From JBAXRT01 sp037131065 (GTDB taxonomy: Bacteria; Bacteroidota; Bacteroidia; Bacteroidales; FEN-979): a DNA stretch of 5,688 bases. The stretch lies in the NCBI GenBank assembly GCA_037131065.1, contig JBAXRT010000159.1, forward strand, positions 1 to 5,688. Reading direction: 5' to 3'. Every line of letters starts with the position of its first letter. Within the stretch, counting starts at the first letter, position 1. The notes beneath the pieces were generated by a model. It made no database searches, was not told the DNA's origin, and worked only from the letters and a program-made list of their open reading frames with translations. This document shows, piece by piece, positions 1 through 5,688 of this stretch. The translations under genes and the position numbers were made by a program.

Positions 1-700
1 AGGACTTATAGAGGTTCCGATGGGTATCACCATCCGAAGGATCGTCGAAGAGATCGGCGGTGGAATTGCCGGCGACAGGAAGTTCAAGGCGGTGCAGATC
101 GGTGGCCCGTCGGGAGGTTGCCTGCCGGCTTCCCTGGCGGACCTGCCAGTCGATTTTGAGGCGCTGACCGGCGCAGGAGCCATGATGGGTTCGGGAGGAC
201 TGATCGTACTGGATGAGACAGACTGCATGGTTGACCTGGCCTATTACTTCCTCTCTTTTACACAGAACCAGTCGTGCGGAAGGTGTACCTTCTGCCGGAT
301 CGGAACAAGGAGAATGCTGGAGTTGCTGGATAAGATCCGGACAGGAAAGGGTGTGGAAGAAGACCTAGGCCACCTGGAGCAGATGGCGAAGAACATCCAG
401 CGGGGAAGTCTTTGCGGGCTTGGCAAAACAGCTCCGAACCCGGTCCTGACAACCCTGAAATATTTCCGGGAAGAGTACGAAAAGCATATCCACGGCCATT
501 GTCCCTCTGGCCGGTGTATTCCCCTGATCACCTATCGCATCGACGACTCCTGTATCGGCTGCACCAAATGCGCCCAGTCGTGTCCCACCGATGCCATTGC
601 ATTCAAACCATATGAAGTACATGATATTGTTCAGGAGGATTGTATAAAATGTGATATCTGCCGGCAGGTTTGCCCGGTAGATGCAGTAAAGATCAGGTAG
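1..700 (+). CDS. NuoF/HndC/HydB-family NADH-binding flavoprotein subunit with C-terminal 2x[4Fe-4S] ferredoxin domain (5' truncated by window edge)
   Basis: This is the C-terminal part of a NuoF-type subunit, which in its family passes electrons between NAD(H), FMN and Fe-S clusters in soluble hydrogenase, formate dehydrogenase or bifurcating complexes. The frame is open from base 2 and reads GLIEVPMGITIRR, a conserved NuoF stretch, so the ATG at 20 is internal and the true start lies upstream. The N3-type [4Fe-4S] ligands are visible as SCGRCTFCR (Cys codons at 275, 284 and 293) and SLCGLGK (Cys at 413). A CPSGRC linker follows, then two CxxCxxCxxxCP motifs (551-586 and 641-676), giving a two-cluster ferredoxin. 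Respiratory complex I NuoF lacks this tail, whereas HndC, HydB and similar subunits have it. The NADH and FMN sites would be in the missing N-terminal half. The stop codon is 2 bases before the next start, so the two subunits are probably co-translated. The family is certain; which complex it belongs to is not. Confidence 0.93.
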   Translation, partial: GLIEVPMGITIRRIVEEIGGGIAGDRKFKAVQIGGPSGGCLPASLADLPVDFEALTGAGAMMGSGGLIVLDETDCMVDLAYYFLSFTQNQSCGRCTFCRIGTRRMLELLDKIRTGKGVEEDLGHLEQMAKNIQRGSLCGLGKTAPNPVLTTLKYFREEYEKHIHGHCPSGRCIPLITYRIDDSCIGCTKCAQSCPTDAIAFKPYEVHDIVQEDCIKCDICRQVCPVDAVKIR

Positions 701-702
701 CG

Positions 703-2265
703 ATGTGGATAACGATCGATGACATACAGGTACAGGTGGAGGAGGGAATGACCGTTATGCAGGCGGCCGCGAAGCTGGGGATCCCGATACCTTCGATGTG
801 TCACCATGAGGGATATGACAACCACCCTTCCTGCATGGTCTGTATGGTGAAGGAGCTTTCAACCGGCAAGTTCATCCCATCCTGCGCGTACCCGGTTGCC
901 GATGGAATGAACATCGCAACCTATACTGCCGAAATACGTGAGATCCGGAGGGAGGCGCTGGAACTGCTCCTGAGCGATCATGTCGGGGATTGTGAAGCGC
1001 CGTGCCGGTTGTCCTGTCCTGCCTTTATGAATATTCCGCTGATGAACCGGCTCATTGCAGAGGGAAAATTTTCCGAAGGCTTGTCAGTAGTGAGGGAGGA
1101 GATCGCGATCCCGATGATCCTGGGAACCATCTGCCCGGCTCCCTGTGAAAAAGCCTGCCGCAGGAAGCCCATCGATGGAGCAGTTTCAATCTGCCTGCTG
1201 AAAAGGTTTACCGCCCAGGATCCGGGACGGAGAAGAATTGACCCTGCACTGGTTGTAAAAAATAGCGGCAGGAGGGTGGCGGTCATCGGAACAGGGCCTG
1301 CGGGCCTTTCAGCCGCCTTTTACCTTCTGAAGCTCGGACACGGGTGTGTTCTCTATGAAAAACGCGACCAGGCTGGCGGGACCCTCAGGTATGACATCCC
1401 GGAAGAAAAGCTGCCACGCTACTACCTGGATACCGATATTGACACCATTCGCGAGTTGGGGGTGGAGTTCAGGATGAATGAGGCAATTGATAAGGAGATT
1501 TTTGAGAATGTCATCCTCAGGGAATTTGATGCAGTGATCCTGGCAACGGGCAGTGCGGGGGTTAACACCATAGAGCCCTGCACCCTGGAACCTGACGGAT
1601 CGGGTCTCCTTGTCAACAGGAAAACCTTTGTCCCAAGCCGGCCCGGTGTTTCTGGGTGGGGCAGGATAGCGAAGGAAGAGAAAATGGCTGTGAGATCAGC
1701 CGCCCAGGGAAAAGTCGCAGCAATGGAAGTTGACATTTATTTGAAAACCCATCAGCCCAGAAGGATCCGGTACAAGTTCCACTCGGCCATCAGCCATCTT
1801 TTCAAGGAGGAAAACGAAGAATATCTGAAGGAGAGCATCCTGGCAGACAGGACAGAACCTGCGGGTGGCTTCATGGCAGGATTTACCTTGGAGGAGGCCA
1901 TAAGTGAGGCTAAACGATGCCTTCACTGCGATTGCCGTAAACCCGTTACCTGTAAGCTGAGGCAGTTGTCCGACGAATACCATGCCAACCGGAAACGCTA
2001 TATTGGTCCCGAGAGAAAGATCCTGACGAAGAACATACAGCATGATCTTGTGGTCTATGAGCCGGAGAAGTGCATCAAATGCACCCTTTGCGTCGAGATC
2101 ACCAAAAAGGAGGGTGAAAGAATCGGCCTGGCGCATGTCGGGCGCGGTTTTGATGTCCACATCGGGATCCCCTTCCGTGAGTCGATGAAAGATGCATTGA
2201 TTAAAACTGCAGAAAAGTGTGTGGAGGCTTGTCCCACAGGGGCGCTGGCATTTAAGGTTGAGTGA
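703..2265 (+). CDS. Mosaic iron-sulfur flavoprotein: NuoG-like [2Fe-2S] domain, GltD-like FAD domain, NuoG-like N4 [4Fe-4S] domain
   Basis: The product has 520 residues from ATG 703. An in-frame TTG at 670 was rejected because it overlaps the previous gene's ferredoxin codons and adds no domain sequence. Domains in order: a [2Fe-2S] domain with C33-x10-C44-x2-C47-x13-C61; a Cys-rich helical region like the N-terminus of GltD/dihydropyrimidine dehydrogenase (H93, C97, C101, C105P, then C144, C148, C152); an FAD Rossmann domain with VAVIGTGPAGLSAA (193-205), acidic E219 and ATGS (281-284); a Cys patch (C406, C409, C411, C417); and a C-terminal segment matching the NuoG N4 cluster region, with C457-x2-C460-x2-C463, HVGRGFDVHIG and C510PTGAL. 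Only about 30 residues separate ATGS from the PGVSGWG segment, so the usual NAD(P)H Rossmann domain (GxGNxAxD) seems absent, and the usual GD of the FAD closing motif is not seen. Inferred role: an electron-wiring subunit that receives or delivers electrons to the NuoF-like neighbour, in the cytoplasm. Automated annotation might call it glutamate synthase small subunit, which the architecture does not support. Confidence 0.9.
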   Translation: MWITIDDIQVQVEEGMTVMQAAAKLGIPIPSMCHHEGYDNHPSCMVCMVKELSTGKFIPSCAYPVADGMNIATYTAEIREIRREALELLLSDHVGDCEAPCRLSCPAFMNIPLMNRLIAEGKFSEGLSVVREEIAIPMILGTICPAPCEKACRRKPIDGAVSICLLKRFTAQDPGRRRIDPALVVKNSGRRVAVIGTGPAGLSAAFYLLKLGHGCVLYEKRDQAGGTLRYDIPEEKLPRYYLDTDIDTIRELGVEFRMNEAIDKEIFENVILREFDAVILATGSAGVNTIEPCTLEPDGSGLLVNRKTFVPSRPGVSGWGRIAKEEKMAVRSAAQGKVAAMEVDIYLKTHQPRRIRYKFHSAISHLFKEENEEYLKESILADRTEPAGGFMAGFTLEEAISEAKRCLHCDCRKPVTCKLRQLSDEYHANRKRYIGPERKILTKNIQHDLVVYEPEKCIKCTLCVEITKKEGERIGLAHVGRGFDVHIGIPFRESMKDALIKTAEKCVEACPTGALAFKVE

Positions 2266-2317
2266 CCTCACCCCCCGGCCCCCTCCCCTTGAGGGGAGGG
2301 GGTGCAGGGGGTGAGGT
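2265..2317. repeat. C/G-rich palindromic intergenic repeat (21-bp imperfect hairpin)
   Basis: The outer arms 2265-2275 and 2307-2317 are perfect 11-base reverse complements. The inner arms 2279-2288 (CCCCCTCCCC) and 2293-2302 (GGGGAGGGGG) are perfect 10-base complements around a TTGA loop. A small internal loop separates the two stems (CGG on the left, TGCA on the right). The element begins on the last base of the flavoprotein TGA codon and ends 13 bases before the next start. It is followed by an A-rich stretch, not a T-tract, so it does not fit a Rho-independent terminator on the plus strand; on the minus strand the flank is not T-rich either. It resembles the C/G-rich palindromic repeats that I recall seeing between genes in Bacteroidota genomes, which is recollection and not a search result. 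It may still affect mRNA stability or distal gene expression. Confidence 0.8.
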
Positions 2318-2330
2318 GAAAAAAATAATT
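2318..2330 (+). promoter_or_regulatory. A-rich translation leader of the propeller gene
   Basis: The 13 bases between the palindrome and ATG 2331 are almost all A and T (GAAAAAAATAATT). The nearest Shine-Dalgarno-like run, GAGGTG, lies inside the right arm of the hairpin about 12 bases before the ATG, which is longer than the usual spacing. A/T-rich leaders with weak Shine-Dalgarno dependence are common in Bacteroidota, so the start is credible without that site. If GAGGTG were used, hairpin folding would hide it. No TTTG/TAnnTTTG promoter of the Bacteroidota type fits in the gap. Confidence 0.4.
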
Positions 2331-3440
2331 ATGAAATATCTGACCTTCCTTTTTATTGGATTATTCCTGGCAGCCAATGCCCAGAAAAAGAGTGCTGACT
2401 GCTGGCCCTCTTTCCGGGGCGACCCGCAGTTGACCGGAAAGTCGGACGCCGTGGTTTCACCACCCCTGAAACTGCTCTGGAGCTTCAAGACCGGGGATGC
2501 CATTAAATCTTCCCCGGTCACCTGTAATGGTAATATTTATGTTGGGTCCGGTGATGGATTTCTTTATGCTGTGACTGCTGACGGTCAGCTGAAGTGGAAG
2601 TTCAATGCGGGAAGCGCCATCGAAGCAGCACCTCTCCTGCTGAACAATGTCGTATATGCAGGCTCCCTGGAGGGAGTGCTTTTTGCGGTCGATGCCCGGA
2701 GCGGGGAACTGAAATGGAAATATACCACCGACGGACAGATCTCCGGTTCCGCCAACTGGACCTATGACGCAGTGAAGAAACAGATACTCATTCTCACCGG
2801 AAGCTACGATTACAGCCTCCATGCCGTAGATGCTTCAACAGGCAAGGCGGCCTGGCAATATGAGTCGGGGAATTATATCAACGGTTCTCCTGCACTTTTC
2901 GGACATACGGCCATTTTCGGGGGGTGCGACGGTTTTCTTCATTTGGTCAATACCGGCGATGGTGTTGCAGCCGACAAGATCGACATGGGGACTTACATCC
3001 CTGCCTCCGGAGCCATCCTGGGTGATAAAGCCTTTTTTGGCAATTACGACGGAATATTCTACTGTGTTGACCTACGGCAGAAAAAGATCTTCTGGAAGAC
3101 CGAAGGCGGAGGCCCCTTCCTCTCCTCACCGGCTGTGGTAAACGGAAGAGTGGTGAGCGGATCACAGAACCGATATCTCTATTGCTTCGAAACAGGCAAC
3201 GGGAAGTTACTCTGGAAAGTGAAGACCCTGGGCAAGGTAGACGCTTCACCGGTGATAACCGGAAAATATGTAGTCGTTGCTTCAGGTGACGGCTGGATCC
3301 GTTTTCTTGATCTCAATACAGGAGAAGAAAAATGGTCGTACGAGATCGGAAGCCCGGTTTACAGCACCCCGGCCGTTGTGGATAAAAGAATTTACGTTGG
3401 TGCTGATGATGGAAAGATTTATGCCTTCGGGCCAAAATAA
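2331..3440 (+). CDS. Exported PQQ-binding-like beta-propeller repeat protein (8 blades)
   Basis: The product has 369 residues with an N-terminal signal peptide (MKYLTFLFIGLFLAANA, probable cut before QKK). There is no lipobox, so a soluble periplasmic or secreted protein is likely. The WPSFRGDPQLTG segment (25-36) is typical of the entry to PQQ-like propellers. Eight repeats of the form SPxxxxGxxYxGSxDGxLYAxDxxxGxxxW start near residues 60, 99, 139, 185, 225, 265, 305 and 345. The last repeat lacks its final Trp strand, and the N-terminal LKLLWSFKTG (46-55) can supply it, closing an eight-bladed ring. Such propellers include BamB-like scaffolds and quinoprotein dehydrogenases; the extra catalytic domains of true PQQ dehydrogenases are not present at this length, so a binding or scaffold role is more likely. 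ATG 2331 was chosen because it exposes the signal peptide and has an A-rich leader; an in-frame GTG at 2262 would bury the signal behind repeat-encoded residues. The next gene starts 5 bases after the stop. Confidence 0.92.
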   Translation: MKYLTFLFIGLFLAANAQKKSADCWPSFRGDPQLTGKSDAVVSPPLKLLWSFKTGDAIKSSPVTCNGNIYVGSGDGFLYAVTADGQLKWKFNAGSAIEAAPLLLNNVVYAGSLEGVLFAVDARSGELKWKYTTDGQISGSANWTYDAVKKQILILTGSYDYSLHAVDASTGKAAWQYESGNYINGSPALFGHTAIFGGCDGFLHLVNTGDGVAADKIDMGTYIPASGAILGDKAFFGNYDGIFYCVDLRQKKIFWKTEGGGPFLSSPAVVNGRVVSGSQNRYLYCFETGNGKLLWKVKTLGKVDASPVITGKYVVVASGDGWIRFLDLNTGEEKWSYEIGSPVYSTPAVVDKRIYVGADDGKIYAFGPK

Positions 3441-3445
3441 GTTCG

Positions 3446-4741
3446 ATGAAGATTGTAAATATTGTACCGGGTTTTGGCGGGACTTTTTACTGCGGTAATT
3501 GTCTCAGGGATTCCGCCTTTGTGAGCTCACTCAGGCAGGCAGGCCACCAGGCCGTCATCGTGCCCGTTTACCTGCCGCTGGCCATGAACGGGAAGCCGGC
3601 GGAAGATGAGCCACCCGTGTTCTACGGCGCCGTGAACATTTACCTGAAACAGCAGTTTCCCTTCCTGAGGGGGATGCCTCACTGGATGGAAAATATCTTC
3701 AACTCTGCAGCCCTGATGAAGTTTGCAGCAAAAAAGGCCGGATCAACGAGGGCCAGCGGACTTGAAGAGCTGACCGAATCGATGCTGATGGGTGAGAAGG
3801 GCTTTCAGAGCGGAGAGTTGCAGGAGCTTGTTACTTACCTGAAAAATCATGAAAAGCCTGATGTGGTCCATTTCTCCAACGCCCTGCTGCTGGGTATGGC
3901 AAAGCAGATCAGGGAAGAGGTGAATGTGCCGGTCGTATGTTCGCTGCAGGATGAAGATATGTGGGTGGATGTGATGCGCTATGGCTACCGTGAAAGGATA
4001 TGGAAACTTCTTTCGGAGAAGGCCGCCGATGTGGATGCATTCATAGCCGTGAGTGATTTTTATTCCCGGGTGATGAAGGAGAAGATGGCGATTTCTGAAG
4101 ATAAGCTTCACGTGGTTCCCATCGGGATCAGCCCCGATCTATATACTTATCATCGTCCTGCCGCAGATCCTCCTGCCATCGGATTTTTATCGAGGTTGTA
4201 CGAAGAGAATGGCCTGGGCCTGCTGGTGGATGCTTTTATCCGACTTAAATCGGATAAACGGTTTGAAAATGTCAGGTTGCACCTGTCGGGAGGAATGACA
4301 GGGGATGATAAGAAGTTTTTCATAGCTCAGATGAAAAAGCTTCAGAAAAAGAATCTTGCCGGTGATGTAAAAGTATTTCCCGATTTCACCATGACCGGGT
4401 TAAAACAATTTTTCAGTTCGGTAACCCTCATAAGTGTGCCGGTTCTGAAAGGTGAGGCCTTCGGACTTTACCAGCTGGAGTCCATGGCTTCTGGCATTCC
4501 CATGGTACAACCCGACCTGGGCGCTTTTCCTGAGATCATCAGCGCAACCGGCGGAGGAATGATCTACGGACCGAACAATTCAGAGACACTTTCTGCTGCA
4601 CTTGCAAATCTCCTTTCCGACAGAGTCACACTGGAGCGAATGAGCCATTCCGGTCATGAGGCGGTCAGGGAGAAATTTGATTGCAGCCGGCTGACCAAGA
4701 AGATGGTTGATGTTTATCAGCAAATCCAACGGAAACGATGA
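3446..4741 (+). CDS. GT4-family (GT-B fold) glycosyltransferase
   Basis: The product has 431 residues, a normal length for a GT4 enzyme. These enzymes move a sugar from a nucleotide-sugar donor to an acceptor in the cytoplasm, often with retention of configuration. The N-terminal half opens with KIVNIVPGFGGTFYCGNCLRD, a glycine-rich acceptor-side loop with an unusual CxxC (C16, C19), followed by DVVHFSNALLLG (139-150) and VDAFIAVSDFYSRVM (196-210), the usual end of the first Rossmann domain. The second half has the donor-side features: IGFLSRLYEENGLGLLVDAF (245-264) and the EX7E motif E337-x7-E345 within GEAFGLYQLESMASGIP. There is no signal peptide or clear membrane span. The start lies 5 bases after the propeller gene without a convincing ribosome binding site, and the stop overlaps the next start as ATGA. 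Donor and acceptor cannot be named; the neighbours suggest an envelope glycoconjugate or glycosylated envelope protein (inference). Confidence 0.93.
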   Translation: MKIVNIVPGFGGTFYCGNCLRDSAFVSSLRQAGHQAVIVPVYLPLAMNGKPAEDEPPVFYGAVNIYLKQQFPFLRGMPHWMENIFNSAALMKFAAKKAGSTRASGLEELTESMLMGEKGFQSGELQELVTYLKNHEKPDVVHFSNALLLGMAKQIREEVNVPVVCSLQDEDMWVDVMRYGYRERIWKLLSEKAADVDAFIAVSDFYSRVMKEKMAISEDKLHVVPIGISPDLYTYHRPAADPPAIGFLSRLYEENGLGLLVDAFIRLKSDKRFENVRLHLSGGMTGDDKKFFIAQMKKLQKKNLAGDVKVFPDFTMTGLKQFFSSVTLISVPVLKGEAFGLYQLESMASGIPMVQPDLGAFPEIISATGGGMIYGPNNSETLSAALANLLSDRVTLERMSHSGHEAVREKFDCSRLTKKMVDVYQQIQRKR

Positions 4742-5430
4742 TCGCGACTATAAAAAATGTTTCAAAGTATTATGAGCAGCCCGGTGGCACAAGCGTTACC
4801 AGGGTGCTGGATGATATAAGCCTTGAGATCCCCGAGTGCTCCTGCATTGCGGTGGCAGGGCCATCCGGATCGGGAAAGAGTACACTTTTACATATCCTGG
4901 GAACCCTGGACAAGCCAACCTCCGGAGAGGTCATCATCGACGGCAGGGATGTTTCAAAGATGGCTGATGAGGAACTGGCGCCGCTCAGGAACACTTTCAT
5001 CGGATTTGTTTTCCAGATGCATCATCTTCTCCCTCAGCTGACACTGATGGAGAACGTGCTGCTTCCGTTATTACCGTTGAACAGGAAGGGTGACCACAAA
5101 GCTGCCATGGCCCATGCCGAGTCGCTGATCCACAGGGTTGGCCTGAAGGATCACATCCGCCACAGACCATCCCAGCTTTCGCTTGGGGAGCGACAGCGTG
5201 CCGCTGTTGTCCGGGCGCTTATCAATCGTCCCAGGCTTCTCCTTGCCGATGAACCGACCGGATCCCTCGACGCCGGGAATGCCAGCCTGCTTGGCTCACT
5301 TCTCTTTGAACTGAACAGGGAACATAAAACGGCCATGGTCATTGTGACCCATTCCGCTGAAATTGCCGGCATGATGGATTCGGTTTACCATCTTGGGTCC
5401 GGGAAATTACATCCCGGCAAAAGCATATGA
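4738..5430 (+). CDS. ABC transporter ATP-binding protein, LolD/MacB-type
   Basis: The product is a 230-residue nucleotide-binding subunit that would power an inner-membrane FtsX/MacB-like permease. All core motifs are visible: Walker A GPSGSGKST (41-49), Q-loop Q93 in FVFQMHHLLPQLT, signature LSLGERQRAA (147-156), Walker B LLLADEP with catalytic E172 followed by TGSLD, and switch H205 in VTHS. The Q-loop region followed by LxxxENVxLPL and the short length are typical of the LolD/MacB/FtsE group, whose systems move lipoproteins or other substrates, or transmit force across the envelope, rather than import solutes. The signature has Leu in place of the usual first Gly of LSGGE. The start overlaps the glycosyltransferase stop (ATGA at 4738-4741) and the stop overlaps the permease start in the same way, so coupled translation is likely. 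LolD is possible as a name, but the partner is not LolC/E-like enough in the visible part to assign it. Confidence 0.94.
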   Translation: MIATIKNVSKYYEQPGGTSVTRVLDDISLEIPECSCIAVAGPSGSGKSTLLHILGTLDKPTSGEVIIDGRDVSKMADEELAPLRNTFIGFVFQMHHLLPQLTLMENVLLPLLPLNRKGDHKAAMAHAESLIHRVGLKDHIRHRPSQLSLGERQRAAVVRALINRPRLLLADEPTGSLDAGNASLLGSLLFELNREHKTAMVIVTHSAEIAGMMDSVYHLGSGKLHPGKSI

Positions 5431-5688
5431 ACAAAAAGCGATTCATATTCCGTAGCCTGTGGCATTATCGCAGGCCTTACCTGGCGATCCTCCTCGGTGT
5501 GGCGGTGAGTACGGCCATCATTACGGGCGCCCTGGTACTCGGCGATTCTGTCCGCTGCAGCCTGCTGGATGCCACCGGTCACAGGCTCGGGAAGATCAGG
5601 TACGCCATCCAGCCCGGGCACAGGCTTTTCAGTCAGGCGCTGGCGGATGAGATGACGGTTGCCGCCGGCGTACCTGCTGTTCCTGTAC
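5427..5688 (+). CDS. FtsX/MacB-like ABC transporter permease (N-terminal fragment, cut by window edge)
   Basis: ATG 5427 overlaps the ATPase stop codon as ATGA, and the frame stays open to the window end, giving about 87 residues. The N-terminus is basic (MNKKRFIFRSLWHYRRPY) and is followed by one strong membrane span, about residues 19-40 (LAILLGVAVSTAIITGALVLG). Next come GDSVRCSLLDATGHRLGKI and the start of a soluble region. This topology, and the LLGVAVSTAIITGALVLGDSVR segment in particular, matches large MacB/FtsX-superfamily permeases in which a first helix leads into a large periplasmic domain. It would form the membrane part of the transporter powered by the preceding ATPase. The full length, the remaining helices and the substrate domain are outside the window. 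An overlapping ORF at 5459-5650 in another frame is a shadow. Confidence 0.85.
   Translation, partial: MNKKRFIFRSLWHYRRPYLAILLGVAVSTAIITGALVLGDSVRCSLLDATGHRLGKIRYAIQPGHRLFSQALADEMTVAAGVPAVPV

Noticed and set aside
670..702. TTG start at 670 for the mosaic flavoprotein, adding 11 residues
   Set aside because: It lies inside the last ferredoxin motif of the previous gene, and the ATG at 703 starts exactly at the [2Fe-2S] domain, 2 bases after the previous stop.
703..2265. Glutamate synthase small subunit (GltD)
   Set aside because: Only the Cys-rich helical part and the FAD fold resemble GltD. The NAD(P)H domain is missing, both ends are NuoG-like, and no GltB-type large subunit is adjacent.
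1696..2271. Minus-strand ORF of 191 codons
   Set aside because: It is antisense to the well-supported C-terminal Fe-S domain of the flavoprotein and shows no recognisable motif.
2262..2330. GTG start at 2262 for the propeller gene
   Set aside because: The added residues are encoded by the palindromic repeat and would bury a clear signal peptide that starts at ATG 2331.
2265..2330. Rho-independent terminator after the flavoprotein gene
   Set aside because: The stem is strong but is followed by an A-rich stretch with no T-tract on the plus strand, and no T-tract follows it on the minus strand either.
2331..3440. Quinoprotein (PQQ-dependent) alcohol dehydrogenase
   Set aside because: At 369 residues it is only a propeller, with no cytochrome domain and no recognised PQQ catalytic Asp or disulfide-ring signature.
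3743..4111. Minus-strand ORF of 122 codons inside the glycosyltransferase gene
   Set aside because: The translation is His-rich and low in recognisable features, as expected of an antisense shadow.
5459..5650. Plus-strand ORF of 63 codons near the right edge
   Set aside because: It is out of frame with the permease, whose frame from 5427 has the membrane span and family-like sequence.

Overview
The window is a compact, plus-strand-only stretch of bacterial DNA. It holds four complete or nearly complete genes, plus one gene cut at each edge. Coding density is very high: the only gap between genes longer than 5 bases is 65 bases, and most of that gap is one G/C-rich palindromic repeat. Several traits point to an anaerobic or facultative member of the Bacteroidota, possibly from an uncultured lineage: start codons with weak or absent Shine-Dalgarno sequences, an A-rich leader before one start, moderate GC content, the style of the palindrome, and the family make-up of the genes. 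This placement is inference and was not tested by any search.

Left part (1-2265): two adjacent redox genes, 2 bases apart. The first is the 3' part of a NuoF/HndC/HydB-type NADH-binding flavoprotein subunit that carries an extra C-terminal two-cluster ferredoxin. The second is a 520-residue mosaic iron-sulfur flavoprotein. Its ends look like the NuoG subunit of complex I (N-terminal [2Fe-2S] domain, C-terminal N4-type [4Fe-4S] domain), but a GltD-like FAD domain sits between them, apparently without its second, NAD(P)H-binding Rossmann domain. Together they look like the electron-input and wiring subunits of a soluble NAD(H)-linked complex (hydrogenase, formate dehydrogenase or electron-bifurcating type). 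The catalytic partner is not in the window.

Middle (2265-2317): a near-perfect C/G-rich hairpin of 53 bases that starts on the last base of the flavoprotein stop codon. It lacks a following T-tract, so it looks more like a dispersed palindromic repeat than a classical terminator.

Right part (2331-5688): a tight four-gene cluster. It encodes an exported eight-bladed PQQ-type beta-propeller, a GT4 glycosyltransferase 5 bases later, an ABC ATPase of the LolD/MacB type starting with an ATGA overlap, and the start of an FtsX/MacB-like permease, again with an ATGA overlap. The spacing suggests a translationally coupled cell-envelope operon: a cytoplasmic sugar transferase, an inner-membrane ABC machine that would act on an envelope substrate, and a periplasmic propeller. 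What the four do together cannot be read from the sequence. The left and right parts show no evident functional link.
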